DNA of 64,000 nt from Macrostomum hystrix. Taxonomy: Eukaryota; Platyhelminthes; Macrostomidae. The position numbers and the translations under genes are program-made. The stretch is taken from NCBI GenBank assembly GCA_950097015.1, contig CATNEN010000029.1:3367501-3431500 (forward strand). The letters are read 5' to 3'. This document shows, piece after piece, positions 1-9,633 of this stretch (position 1 is its first letter; each line of letters begins with the position of its first letter). The notes under the pieces were generated by a model. It did not search any database. It saw nothing but the letters and a program-made list of their open reading frames with translations, and was not told where the DNA came from.

Positions 1-1960
1 CTTAAAAATACATTTTATTTATCGAGAGCAATTTTAAGGTTTTTATATAAATTAATGACAATAAATATTTGCTTTCAATATTTCTTGTACTAATTTAAAA
101 AAACATTTTTGATAAATAATGCAAAGCTTTGTTTTATTTTGTTTCGGTGTTACAGAGTGTTCAGAGGAATCTTGAACAGAACTTAATGCTTTTTACATGA
201 TAGCCTAGCTAAAAATTCCATGTAGTTGCTATTGACCTAATAAAGAAAAATATTAAGTTTGCATAGGATCGTTTTAATCATTTGTTTGACTATACAATAA
301 ATACCCGATTATACAAGTATTGGGTAAAAACTCGGCTCGATTTCAAATTGTAAGTTTACAAGAAAAGATTTTGTTTTGGACTAATATTTAAGTTTATGAC
401 ATAAATCACAAATCTTATTGTCAGTGTCATCGGCACATTTCCATTTTTGCACTGTTTGTACTAAATTATCACTAATAAATGTTCTAGTTAAAAAAGGAGT
501 GTATGCAGCAACGTTTCTAAAGTGAATTTATTAGCCTAAATTATTTCTAATGAGCTGAGCTAGGCAAGTTGAAACGGGGCGGGACAGCGGGGCCAGCCAT
601 GGCCTCCCACTTTTTAAAGTTAGGGTCAGTAATGGTATCTGGCACCTCCACATTTAAAATGCAAAATATAGACTTTTTTACTCCTGTTATTGGTTTTTTT
701 TATTACACATGGCCCTTGGCCTTTGCCTTTGGGTGGCAACATGGTCCTTGCCCCCCAATTAATCGTTCCCACGCCTATGTTTTCGAGTGGACTTAATATA
801 TTTTGCTACATGTGTATTGTGGATTTTCTAAATGCAAAGCAAGTGCAAAAGGTAATGTTTATTTGCAGAACATAATTAGAATTGTACCTTATTCAACTAT
901 CCTATAATTTATTATAGGGTAAGCTTGCCTTCATTTTTTGGCTGTAAACATCTATTCTTTTGTTGTAATTGTGGACACAACAATTATTGATAGAGGCAGC
1001 CATTTGTCCAAATCATCTGGCTAAATAATTCATTCCATCTAAACTCTCAAACTGCAACTTTATCTTATATATTGAATATTGCAACATAACTTCTCATCCA
1101 GCATTTTAGTGACTTCTACTAAAATTATCCTGAAAGAATCAAATTGTTTTATGTATTTTGTATAAGTGTTGTATTATCCTTAATTTCATTTTTGCATATA
1201 AAGGGAATACAATCATTAGGCCCCTATTGTGTAGAGCAAAATTCATGTCATTAGCAAAAGGAATTTTATCTAAGTCAAGTTCTGCAGTTAGCTAGATTAG
1301 TTTTATATTAATTTAGTATAGAAGTAATACATAAGTAGGGGGCCTATATTAACTTTACCCATCTGTTTTACAATACATGACTGTAACTAAAAATATTGTC
1401 TCCAAAAAACAGTCTACAGCCTTTGATAAACAATTTTATAGATATGTTAACTATACACTATATTACCACTATTCTATTTAAATCAAGCCATGACTGATAC
1501 TTAATATATAGACATTGGTATGAATTGTAATTTACCTATTTTTAATTATTGAGGGATTATTTTATATTATATTAGTGAGTTTCACTTTGTTGGTATTGTT
1601 TAATTACATGTAATAACTATTTCAAAACCTTAAAGCTAGTTAGGTATTGAATTTTGGGATTGTTTTGTTCTTTTTTACAAGATCTACTATATACCTATGA
1701 TACCACCTAGATAAATTCATTTTTGTACCTAAGTTACATGTCTAATTTATATATCCAAGTGATACATATGTGTGTATAGCTAACTTGTGCTTGTCTTTCT
1801 GAGTAAAACAAACAACTATCTCATTATATGAAAGTATTTGTTGTCCCAAAGCTTCCTTATGTAGATGTTATTTTATAAAAAAACTGTAAAATGTTTGATA
1901 AACTGCCATTAAAAATTTGCTTTAGGTAGCATCTTCTTCTAAATATCAGACATTAAAGCC
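1..1960. other. AT-rich non-coding stretch upstream of the Mff-like gene
   Basis: No convincing coding region. Short open frames at about 569-875 are low-complexity and lack splice or family support. The last 35 bases contain acceptor-like sequence (a T-rich run ending in TTTAG near 1926, and TATCAG near 1950) just before the Mff ATG, so the 5' UTR may be spliced to an upstream exon or to a spliced leader. Confidence 0.6.
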
Positions 1961-3011
1961 ATGAACAGCAGTCAGTACACAAAAGAGATTAGTCGGCAAA
2001 TGCAGGAGCCAGGCTGGTTGGATCCAACATCTTCTAAGTTCAGTGAGATGCCAACTCAGGGCAGTGATGCTAGGAAACAGTCAAGACTTAGATTGGACAT
2101 TGACACAATGACTATACCAGAGCGTCTATTGGCTACTGGCGAGCCGGCACCAGCTGCAGATTTCAATGACAGCTACCTGCGTTACTATAGCGATGGGGCT
2201 GGCAGTTCCAACGTTGGATCCGGTTCGCGAGGAACCGATGCGGCAGTGATAATTGAGACTCCGCCAGCTACTATCACCTTGGACAAGATGCGATATCCTG
2301 ACCTGTACCCCTACAACGAGGACACCATGTGAGCTATGACCTAAGGCCAGGGAGTTAGGAACCTTGGTAACTTTATCTGAAGTCCTGGCTAATTCTGGCT
2401 AATTCTATTCACCCATTTTACAACTGGTTGAATTGAAGCAATGTAAAATCAAGTGTCTTGCTCAAGGACACAATTTTTTTCTTTAGTTTAGGGTTCTTCC
2501 GACCTCTCTAGTAGGACTACAAAGCTCTACTAACTCTTGGCCTACAGCTTGTACTATTAAGTCCTATAATGCAAAAAAAATCATAATCTAAAAAACGGAA
2601 GGTGTCCTGATTGTGTCCTATTTTAGGTGACATTAGGGAAACTTATTTATGGAGGAATTGTGTCAAATATATGTAAGAATATATGATCTGGTTCTTAATG
2701 AAATTTTCTCCATCAGTAGTTCAGCTGAAAAGAAGCGCCATCATCGGCATTCGCACAGATCCGTTGCCAAGGCAACCGCAGCGTTGCCTAGCAGTTTTGT
2801 TGATAACACGGTTTCTATTAACGACGCCGCCGCCGCCGCCACCAAAGCCGCCGCCTCTCACCTGGCCGCACTGCAGAATCGAGTTGCAGTGCTGGAGGCT
2901 GAAATGCAGCAGCGGCGCCAGCTAGAGATGGTTCTGTATCCGGCCGTGGGTGTGTTCCTACTCGTCAAGATCACTAGCTGGCTGTTTAGCAGCGCCAGTT
3001 CTAGTCGATGA
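1961..3011 (+). CDS. Mff: Mitochondrial fission factor (Mff/Tango11-like), two exons
   Basis: Model join(1961..2328, 2717..3011), about 220 aa. Donor ATGTGAGC and acceptor CCATCAG agree in phase (phase 2, split Ile codon). Exon 1 carries the short N-terminal Mff motifs: YTKEISRQMQEP (aa 6-17) resembles the vertebrate YTEGISQRM segment, MTIPERLLATG resembles the second conserved PERIVVAG segment, and a third TPP...L..L segment follows near aa 107. Exon 2 starts with a basic His/Arg/Ser stretch, then an Ala-rich linker, a predicted coiled coil (LAALQNRVAVLEAEM) and a single C-terminal membrane span ending 8 residues before the stop, the tail-anchor plan of the family. Known family role: tail-anchored adaptor on mitochondrial and peroxisomal outer membranes that recruits the dynamin-like GTPase Drp1 for fission. 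The intron holds a SINE-like sequence. Family assignment rests on motif order recalled from knowledge, not a search. Confidence 0.82.
2337..2565 (-). mobile_element. Degenerate tRNA-derived SINE-like sequence in the Mff intron
   Basis: Contains the core AAGTGTCTTGCTCAAGGACA (2449-2468) and a GCTAATTCT..CACCC block also present in the DOHH intron (7810-7860). The right end, read on the minus strand, resembles a worn tRNA head with A-box-like and B-box-like parts. Related copies lie at 7775-7910 and 8541-8943. The orientation follows from the tRNA-like head being at the right end. Borders are approximate. Confidence 0.5.
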
Positions 3012-3149
3012 ATTGGACATTGGGCATTGCAATCCTGCTTAACCAACGCTTCGTGCTAATTAGCAACACAATTTCTTTTTCTATTCCAAAGCGAAATTGG
3101 CCAAAAGGGAAAATCAACTAGACAGACTTGTGCAAAAGCCGATTACACA

Positions 3150-3450
3150 CTGATGGATTTCGGATTGCGAATGACTCACTGAAGGATTGGGGATTGCGAA
3201 TGACTCACTGAAGGATTGGGGATTGCGAATGACTCACTGAAGGATTGGGGATTGCGAATGACTCACTGAAGGATTGGGGATTGCGAATGACTCACTGAAG
3301 GATTAGGGATTGCGAATGATTCACTGAAGGATTGGGGATTGCGAATGACTCACTGAAGGATTGGGGATTGCGAATGACTCACTGAAGGATTAGGGATTGC
3401 GAATGACTCACTGAAGGATTGGGGATTGCGAATGATTCACTGTAGGATAG
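3150..3450 (+). repeat. 29-bp minisatellite in the Mff 3' UTR
   Basis: About nine near-perfect 29-bp units built around GAATGACTCACTGAAGGATT followed by GGGGATTGC. Variation is limited to single bases (GGGG/TAGG, ACTC/ATTC). It lies 140 bp after the Mff stop and before the AATAAA, so it is probably transcribed as 3' UTR. Confidence 0.9.
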
Positions 3451-3584
3451 TGGGCTGGTCTCTTTTGCGAAATCATTATTTTTTGCGTTGGTAGCAACTA
3501 TTTTCCCCCCTTTCAAAAGCATTTTTTGTTCTATTAAGGAAATTTTTTCTACCATATATAAGGTGGTACTGTGCTTTCTAAAAA

Positions 3585-3590
3585 AATAAA
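3585..3590 (+). terminator. Polyadenylation signal AATAAA, probable Mff 3' end
   Basis: First AATAAA on the plus strand after the Mff stop codon (3009-3011), 575 bp downstream and beyond the 29-bp repeat. Assigned by position. Confidence 0.5.
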
Positions 3591-3962
3591 GATCAAGTAT
3601 TTCTATACTGCACTTTATCTGTAGTTTTTTGGTTCATCGACAAGCCATATTTGATCTTTGGCATTTGCGTTTTCGTTTTCTACTAAAAAATGAAATGGGA
3701 ATTCGTTTTGCGCCAATCCGAATTCATTTTATTCTAAAAATCACTACGCAACGAAAAATGCACGCCTTATCTTCCACTGCTATAGAAGCGTCCGATTTCC
3801 CGTTAATAGATTGGGAATTCATGAAGTCAGAGCAGTATTGCCACTTTTTGTTATGCCTCAAACAAACCTCCGTCTTCCCTCTGTACTGCGTGGGAAAATA
3901 TAAAAGCAATAAGTGCTAAAATTGTCTTTCAAAATATTTAGTTTCCAATTGGTTTCATCAAG

Positions 3963-4818
3963 TTCCCCAGTAGCTGATCCCTTCCCTAGAAGCCTAGATC
4001 CCCCAGTAACTGATCCCTTCCCTAGAAGCCTAGATCCCCCAGTAGCTGATCCCTTCCCTAGAAGCCTAGATCCCCCAGTAGCTGATCCCTTCCCTAGAAG
4101 CCTAGATCCCCCAGTAGCTGATCCCTTCCCTAGAAGCCTAGATCCCCCAGTAGCTGATCCCTTCCCTAGAAGCCTAGATCCCCCAGTAGCTGATCCCTTC
4201 CCTAGAAGCCTAGATCCCCCAGTAGCTGATCCCTTCCCTAGAAGCCTAGATCCCCCAGTAGCTGATCCCTTCCCTAGAAGCCTAGATCCCCCAGTAGCTG
4301 ATCCCTTCCCTAGAAGCCTAGATCCCCCAGTAGCTGATCCCTTCCCTAGAAGCCTAGATCCCCCAGTAGCTGATCCCTTCCCTAGAAGCCTAGATCCCCC
4401 AGTAGCTGATCCCTTCCCTAGAAGCCTAGATCCCCCAGTAGCTGATCCCTTCCCTACATCCCTAGATCCCCCAGTAGTTGATCTTTACCCTAGAAGCCTA
4501 GGAGCTGATCCCTTCCCTAGAAGCCTAGATCCCCCAGTAGCTGATCCCTTCCCTAGAAGCCTAGATCCCCCAGTAGCTGATCCCTTCCCTAGAAGCCTAG
4601 ATCCCCCAGTAGCTGATCCCTTCCCTACATCCCTAGATCCCCCAGTAGCTGATCCCTTCCATAGAAGCCTAGATCCCCCAGTAGCTGATCTTTACCCTAG
4701 AAGCCTAGGAGCTGATCCCTTCCCTAGAAGCCTAGATCCCCCAGTAGCTGATCCCTTCCCTAGAAGCCTAGATCCCCCAGTAGCTGATCCCTTCCCTAGA
4801 AGCCTAGATCCCCAGTAG
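3963..4818 (+). repeat. 36-bp minisatellite between the Mff-like gene and the two-span membrane protein gene
   Basis: About 24 copies of a 36-bp unit (core CAGTAGCTGATCCCTTCCCT). Because 36 is a multiple of three, one frame stays open for about 290 codons, encoding a 12-residue peptide repeat (RSLDPPVADPFP). That frame opens without an ATG (first start-like codon is GTG at 3913) and has no splice support, so I treat it as a by-product. Two shortened units (the LYPRSLGA variant, near 4486 and 4690) sit in otherwise near-identical blocks, showing a duplication of several units at once. Confidence 0.92.
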
Positions 4819-4903
4819 CCGATCCTTTTTTACATCCCTAGATCCCCTTGTACGTCTCTAATTGTCTAAAAACCCTCTTTTATTCAGACAGACTCTTTAA
4901 AAA

Positions 4904-6335
4904 ATGTTCAAAGGCAAGAAATCAGGCGCCAAGCCGAAGCTAGATGACAGCGCCAAGGCTGCCGTCATGGCCACCGCAGGTCTCGACGGTTCCGGCGCTG
5001 CGGCTGGTGGTGCCAGTGGCTCCGGCGCGCACGCAGCCGGAGCTGGTGGCGCGCAGCTTCTTAGCCAGGCTCTGGAGCGTTATAATCTGCGAATGCGCCG
5101 ATTTTGCAAGGCCGGAGCCATTGTTGCTGCAATCGGAGCCGTCATACTGATCACCGGCTCACTGCTGGTGCACTTCTTCAAAGGCCATCTGTCATCTGAC
5201 ACGTGGAAAAGGTTGGTTAATTAAATTTCAATGAGTTTAGCTTTGGGATTAGAGATGGGTTAGGGGTATTCTGGATGGGTTTTAGGGGTATTCTAGATGG
5301 GTTTTAGGGGTATTCCATATGGGTTTATGGGTATTCTGGATGGGTTTAGGGGTATTCTATATGGGTTTATGGGTATTCTGGATGGGTTTTAGGTTATTCT
5401 GGATGTGTTTTGGTGTGGGATTATGAATGGGTTTAGGTGTGCGTGCTTGTGTTACTAACAAATGTACTTTAACAGGATTCCCGGCATCTTCGGCCTGGTC
5501 TTTCTGCTCCTGAGCCTTCTGTTGCTGGGCATCGCGGCCGCCCTGTTGGTGTGCGTCTACCATATGGTCAAAAACCGCGACAAAGACGTGAGTCCCATGT
5601 GTTTTTCTACCATGATTTACTCACATGTCTACGCCTACAGCTAACTTGTTTGTCAAAAAATGGAGCTTGTAGTTAGGGCTTCTGAATTCTTACCTGGCTT
5701 AAATATACAAGATCCAGAAGAGAAGCATATCAAACTGGGCCTCCATAACAAGCCGCCCGGACTCCCATGCGGTTCGCTTACCAATTAAAAAACAATTTTT
5801 ACTACACTTGATTTTTTCTATTTTTCATTGTTCGAATAGTTTAATTTAACTTATCAAACAAAATATATGAAATCAGCACCCATAGATGGCGTGTAATTAT
5901 AATAATAATAATAATACCGAGAGGTTGGGAGTTCGAATTTCAGCTCGAGGGTGAAAGTTTAGGAAAGTTTCGTTTAGGTTCCTTAAGCAAGACACCTTAT
6001 TCCCTATTCGGGTGCCTCTACAGTCCTCAGCCTGAATAGCTGTACTCAGCGTTTGCATAAGCCGCACGATAGCTCCGGCTGTGGCCCAACTGGGCAAGGT
6101 TTCATTTCCTTCTCAAACCAGACTCAACAGCATCGCTCCCCAAAATCTCCAGTCGGCCAGTCCCTACGTAAATCTGCAGCCGCCGCAGCCGGGCAGCCTG
6201 CCAGACGCCGCCTACCCGCGCCAGGAGCTGCCATCGGCGCACAAAGATAACAAAGCCGGCGAAGGTGTTGGAGTAGGTGGAGGTGAGGATGAAACCGCAC
6301 CACTTAGGGCTAATGAAGTGGAAGCCACTGCTTGA
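4904..6335 (+). CDS. Two-transmembrane-span protein of unknown function, four-exon model
   Basis: Provisional model join(4904..5211, 5476..5587, 5718..5771, 6153..6335), 218 aa, all junctions in phase. Exons 1 and 2 are firm: ATG preceded by an acceptor-like TTTTATTCAG; donor AAAAG/GTTGGT; acceptor TTTAACAG; donor GAC/GTGAGT. Exon 1 encodes a basic, Ala/Gly-rich N terminus and a first membrane span (about aa 71-89) after LERYNLRMRRF. Exon 2 encodes the second span (about aa 104-133, IPGIFGLVFLLLSLLLL) followed by basic VKNRDKD. This suggests a hairpin with both ends on the same side of the membrane. The C-terminal exons are uncertain: the last exon frame (SASPYVNLQPPQPG, Pro/Gly-rich, stop TGA 6333-6335) looks real, but the better acceptor (TTCTCAAACCAG, exon start 6122) is out of phase with the strong exon 2 donor. 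I do not recognise the family. The introns hold a minisatellite and a tRNA-like fragment. Confidence 0.6.
5236..5425 (+). repeat. Short minisatellite in intron 1 of the two-span protein gene
   Basis: About seven imperfect units of 22-24 bp around GGGGTATTCTGGATGGGTTT. It fills most of the 264-bp intron between 5212 and 5475. Confidence 0.8.
5897..5945 (+). mobile_element. tRNA-like 3' half next to a TAA microsatellite
   Basis: CCGAGAGGTTGGGAGTTCGA (5917-5936), then ATTTC, matches the variable arm and T arm (B box) of a class II (Leu/Ser-type) tRNA. It is preceded directly by (TAA)n at about 5898-5915. It lies in an intron, has no acceptor-stem partner and looks like a SINE remnant rather than a tRNA gene. 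Confidence 0.45.
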
Positions 6336-7076
6336 ATTTCTGCTCCTAAATCGAGTGAGAGTAATATGTCATCGATAATAATTTATTGATGTTTTCTTGG
6401 TAGGTCGTGAAGAAAGTTCGCTGACTATCGTGTCTTAATTATTAATTCGATTTTAAATTATAAATCTAAATCTCAGTTTTTTATTGCATTAACAATAATT
6501 AAAATAGTTTTATTCAGACAGCTTGCTAACCTATATAATGGTTTCTTTAGCTCAATATGCATGAATGAATGACTGTTACATTGTGTGCTGGTTGTTCATG
6601 TTATGCCATTTTTTATGATCGATTTTTAGTCTGTATTTATACACAGGTTCTTAACCGTGACAGGTTTGCTGCATTTTATCGGCTTGTTTAAGGGCATACT
6701 CTATGCATTAGCACAGCAGCGTAATGTAACTGCTACATACATACATACATCGGAACGATTGTTTTGATGTCAGTCGTTTTATTTTTTCAGCTTTTAACAG
6801 TATTGATTTTTACGATAAGCTCTCGGCAAGACATTTTGTTAACTTATCGTTTTCATTTCATTAAAACCATAAAGGTTATATATTTCATTATAGTGTACTC
6901 GTATACGCCCTGCTTTGCATGCTATTATACTCAATAATCTCGCTGCTAAGTTTGCTGCCTAGTCAGTTTTATTTTATTCAACTCTACCTTCTGCTTCTTT
7001 AACGCTTTTAAAACGCTTCTTTATTTAAGTCAATGATTACTATTGCATCAGTTACTATTGTACATTTACGTACTTG

Positions 7077-7090
7077 AATAAATAAATAAA
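7077..7090 (+). terminator. Overlapping AATAAA signals, probable 3' end of the two-span gene
   Basis: Three overlapping AATAAA hexamers on the plus strand, about 740 bp after the TGA at 6333-6335. No stronger plus-strand signal was seen between. Confidence 0.45.
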
Positions 7091-7172
7091 GATGACGAAG
7101 GGAACCAGTTATTTATTCAACAATTTTAATCAACAAAAATGCATCTGCGCACAAGCGCCGTTGACTTTAGAG

Positions 7173-7178
7173 TTTATT
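7173..7178 (-). terminator. Polyadenylation signal AATAAA for DOHH
   Basis: AATAAA on the minus strand (TTTATT as read), 32 bp past the DOHH stop. A second copy lies at about 7113-7118. Confidence 0.55.
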
Positions 7179-7209
7179 AATAAGAGCTCATTATTCATTG
7201 TCAATAGCT

Positions 7210-8472
7210 CTAGGCTGAGGGCACCTTGGCGTACTGAAAGTCAGCCCCAGTCATGTAGTCTGCAATGTCTAGAGCAACAACGCAACTCTCTCGTACAAGG
7301 ATCTCAGGATCGTTGAGGTACTGGCGCAGCAGTTCCACACAGCGAGGCGTGCCGATGGCGCCGAGAGCTTCGGCCGCTTCGTGTCGCACCATGCCGTGCT
7401 CCGATTGGTCAGTCAGCCGGCCAATCAGAGCGTCCGTGGAGCTGGGGTGGCCCAGCTGGCCCAACACGAAGGCGACCTCGTGTCGCAGCAGGGCGCTCTC
7501 AGGGCAGGTCAGGGCGGCACAGAGGGCCGCCACCGCTGCCTCCGCCTCCGGGCCCGTCGGCGAGTTTTTTACTACTATATTGCGCAGAGAGAACATTGCC
7601 CGGTAGCGATCGTACAGGGGCACTGACGAGTCCGACTGAGGTGGCGAATAGGGGATAAACATCACGGGAACATGTGTCAGCTAGGTCATAATTGGAACAG
7701 GTGTTTAGAATCATAAATGATTACACCTGCCCCGATTGGGTCAGATATGCAGCAGACAGCACAACCGAAGCTATCTGAAGGCTGCGTTCAGTCTCAATTA
7801 CTCAATTAACCCAGCTAATTCTGGTACCCTTAATGCAGGGTCTTGCTAAAGGACACAAATTGTTCAAGTGGAGTCGTGAGTCCGACACTAACTACAAGGC
7901 TACAACCTCCTAACTTGTATAGACAAAGTAGAACTTCTCACCAGCCTCTTCGCTAACTCTGCCACGGTCTCGTCGGTGCTGTTATCCGGCGGCGCCGGAT
8001 CCACGGACGAGCAGGCGGCGTCGGCCTTGGCGACCTCGTCGGGCCGGGCAGTCTTGGCCCAGGCAATGCGTCGCATGGCCAGCTGGCAGGTCTCGGCCAG
8101 CTCCTGCTCAGGTGAATTAGTCAGCTCAGCCACAGCCGCCAGGGCCTCCTCGGTGCCGATAGCGCCCAGTGCCTCGGCGGCCTCGTGTCGGACAATGACC
8201 GGCTGCGCCGGGTCGTTCAGAACCCGTCGGAGATGGCCCACACAAGCCGGGTCGCCCTTCTGGCCCAGCACGTAGGCCAGCTCGTGCTTTAACAGCGCAG
8301 ACTTGTCGGTGAACAGGGCGGCGCTGATCAGTTCCACGGCTGCTGGCTCCCTGGCGTGGCGAAGGCCGTACAGACAGCGAAACTTATCGACTAATGGTGT
8401 TTGATCTCCCGCCAGCTGCTCACCCCAGCTGCGCAGGGTGGCCTCGTCCACCGGCTTGATGTCGGCGTCCAT
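7210..8472 (-). CDS. DOHH: Deoxyhypusine hydroxylase, two exons
   Basis: Model complement(join(7210..7635, 7942..8472)), 318 aa, close to the roughly 300 aa usual for the family. Exon 1 ends at a CTG/GTGAGA donor and exon 2 starts after CACCTCAG, both phase 0. The protein is a stack of HEAT-like repeats with the four metal-binding His-Glu pairs that define DOHH: KHELAYVLGQ (H63-E64), RHEAAEALGAIG (H96-E97), RHEVAFVLGQLG (H229-E230) and RHEAAEALGAIG (H262-E263). SVDPAPP sits in the inter-lobe linker, and DRYRAMFSLRN opens the second lobe as in human DOHH. Known role: di-iron monooxygenase that hydroxylates deoxyhypusine to hypusine on eIF5A in the cytosol, needed for translation elongation. 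All four pairs are intact, so an active enzyme is expected. The 306-bp intron contains a SINE-like sequence. Confidence 0.95.
7775..7915 (-). mobile_element. SINE-like fragment in the DOHH intron
   Basis: Shares GCTAATTCTGGTACCC and GGGTCTTGCTAAAGGACACA with the Mff-intron copy, and ends with GTCGTGAGTCCGACACTAAC, which parallels the inverted tRNA head of the copy at 8541-8943. Degenerate, with no clear tail or target-site duplication. Confidence 0.5.
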
Positions 8473-8540
8473 GCCGCTGCTAGTCTAAGCTGCGGAGCCA
8501 ATCAGAGATAGACACGTCATTAAATATGATACTGTATGTT

Positions 8541-8943
8541 AATAATAATAATAATAATTGACACTAGACCCAAGGGCCAGTGCAGGTGGTGTATCAGGCA
8601 CACTAGCAGGTGGGGACTGCACACCTATTGTACTCCCCGGCTCTCTCGGACAACGGTTGACAGCTGCGTGTCAGCAATGGAATTTATTTTTTCAAAACAT
8701 ATCGGCAGCATCCGAACCCTACAGAATTGCCGTACAGAACTGCTTTATTCCACGCCAGCTGGAATTATTATTACCCGACGAAATTTCGGTACCCATTTGC
8801 AGCTGAGTAGACTGTGTGCACATCAGGGCAAAGCAGCTTGCCAAAGGCTGCACGAACAGTTCTAGACTAGGTCGGGAGTCGAACCCAGGACCATTTGATC
8901 TAGAGTCCGACACCTTACTGACTGAGCTATCCGCCCGCGATGT
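8541..8943 (-). mobile_element. tRNA-derived SINE upstream of DOHH
   Basis: Read on the minus strand it begins at about 8943 with a tRNA-like head (GCGGGCGGATAGCTCAGTCA, then GGGTTCGACTCC near 8875). A box (TAGCTCAGTCAG) and B box (GGTTCGACTCC) are nearly consensus for RNA polymerase III. A body of about 300 bp follows, ending in an (ATT)n tail at 8541-8558. TAACAT on both sides is a possible short target-site duplication. It lies about 70 bp upstream of the DOHH ATG. Confidence 0.75.
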
Positions 8944-9050
8944 TATTTACTGCATGTCATTTACGACAATAAATCACACGCATACGCGCCACTTGACAGA
9001 ATCCTAAAGACTGTGACATCGCTAAAATTAATTGCATTGATTAATTTTAA

Positions 9051-9629
9051 CAGTAGGACTACCAAGCCATTTTGCCGCTGTTTTTATACCAAGGGCCCCC
9101 CCAGAATTTTTTGGCAGTGCCTGAATGCTAACCGTGTTGGGTGGTGACTGATTGGTTGACAGACTAGGCGATGGTGTCCTGTGGTTGAGCTGCGCCTAAT
9201 ATTTAGGCTTGATCAGAGAAATTGGAGAAATTCGCGTCAGGGTGTCGGTAGTGGCCTAGTTCTAGCCCTTGAAGGTCCAGCAGTCCATCTAGATAAAGGT
9301 AGGTGACCACCGAAGACGGAGATGATACAGGCACATTCGGGTGACATGCTGATAAATTTTGAAGGTCTGGCAAGGCCGCACTGAGGAGCAGTGCTAATTT
9401 GTGTATGAAATGACACTAGCGCATATGGGAAAAATCTGACTTTGAATATTCAGATATTCAGACCCATTGAATATCTCGACGGTCTGAAGAGCTGGCGACT
9501 TGATTTTTGTTTCAGAAGATGCGCAACAAAAAGTTGGCCCGTGTTCTTGAGTTTCGTGTGCTTGCGTTGCTCGTTTCGAATAAAGCACAATTTTTTTTCA
9601 AAAAATCCACCCTTGGTGGTTCCCTACTG
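9051..9629 (+). mobile_element. TTAA-flanked MITE, copy 1
   Basis: A 579-bp element flanked by TTAA at 9047-9050 and 9630-9633. The ends are inverted: CAGTAGGACTACC on the left, and GGTGGTTCCCTACTG on the right. A second full-length copy lies in opposite orientation at 52749-53316, with collinear matches such as AATATTTAGGCTTGATCA, TGACATGCTGATAAATTTTG and AAAAAGTTGGCCCGT. No transposase is encoded. TTAA target duplication points to the piggyBac or Kolobok superfamilies; I cannot choose. Confidence 0.82.
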
Positions 9630-9633
9630 TTAA

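Larger units (their letters stand above)
6336..7209. other. 3' UTR and convergent intergenic stretch
   Basis: AT-rich, no coding signal, with a (CATA)n run near 6735. Plus-strand AATAAA copies overlap at 7077-7090 (likely the two-span gene's 3' end) and minus-strand AATAAA copies (TTTATT as read) lie at about 7113 and at 7173-7178 for DOHH. The two transcripts therefore end within about 100 bp of each other, possibly overlapping tail to tail. Confidence 0.6.

Noticed and set aside
569-875. Overlapping 75- and 61-codon frames.
   Set aside because: Short, in AT-rich flank, no domain or splice support.
3913-4818. 301-codon protein gene.
   Set aside because: The first start-like codon is GTG, there is no ATG, and almost all of it is the 36-bp minisatellite.
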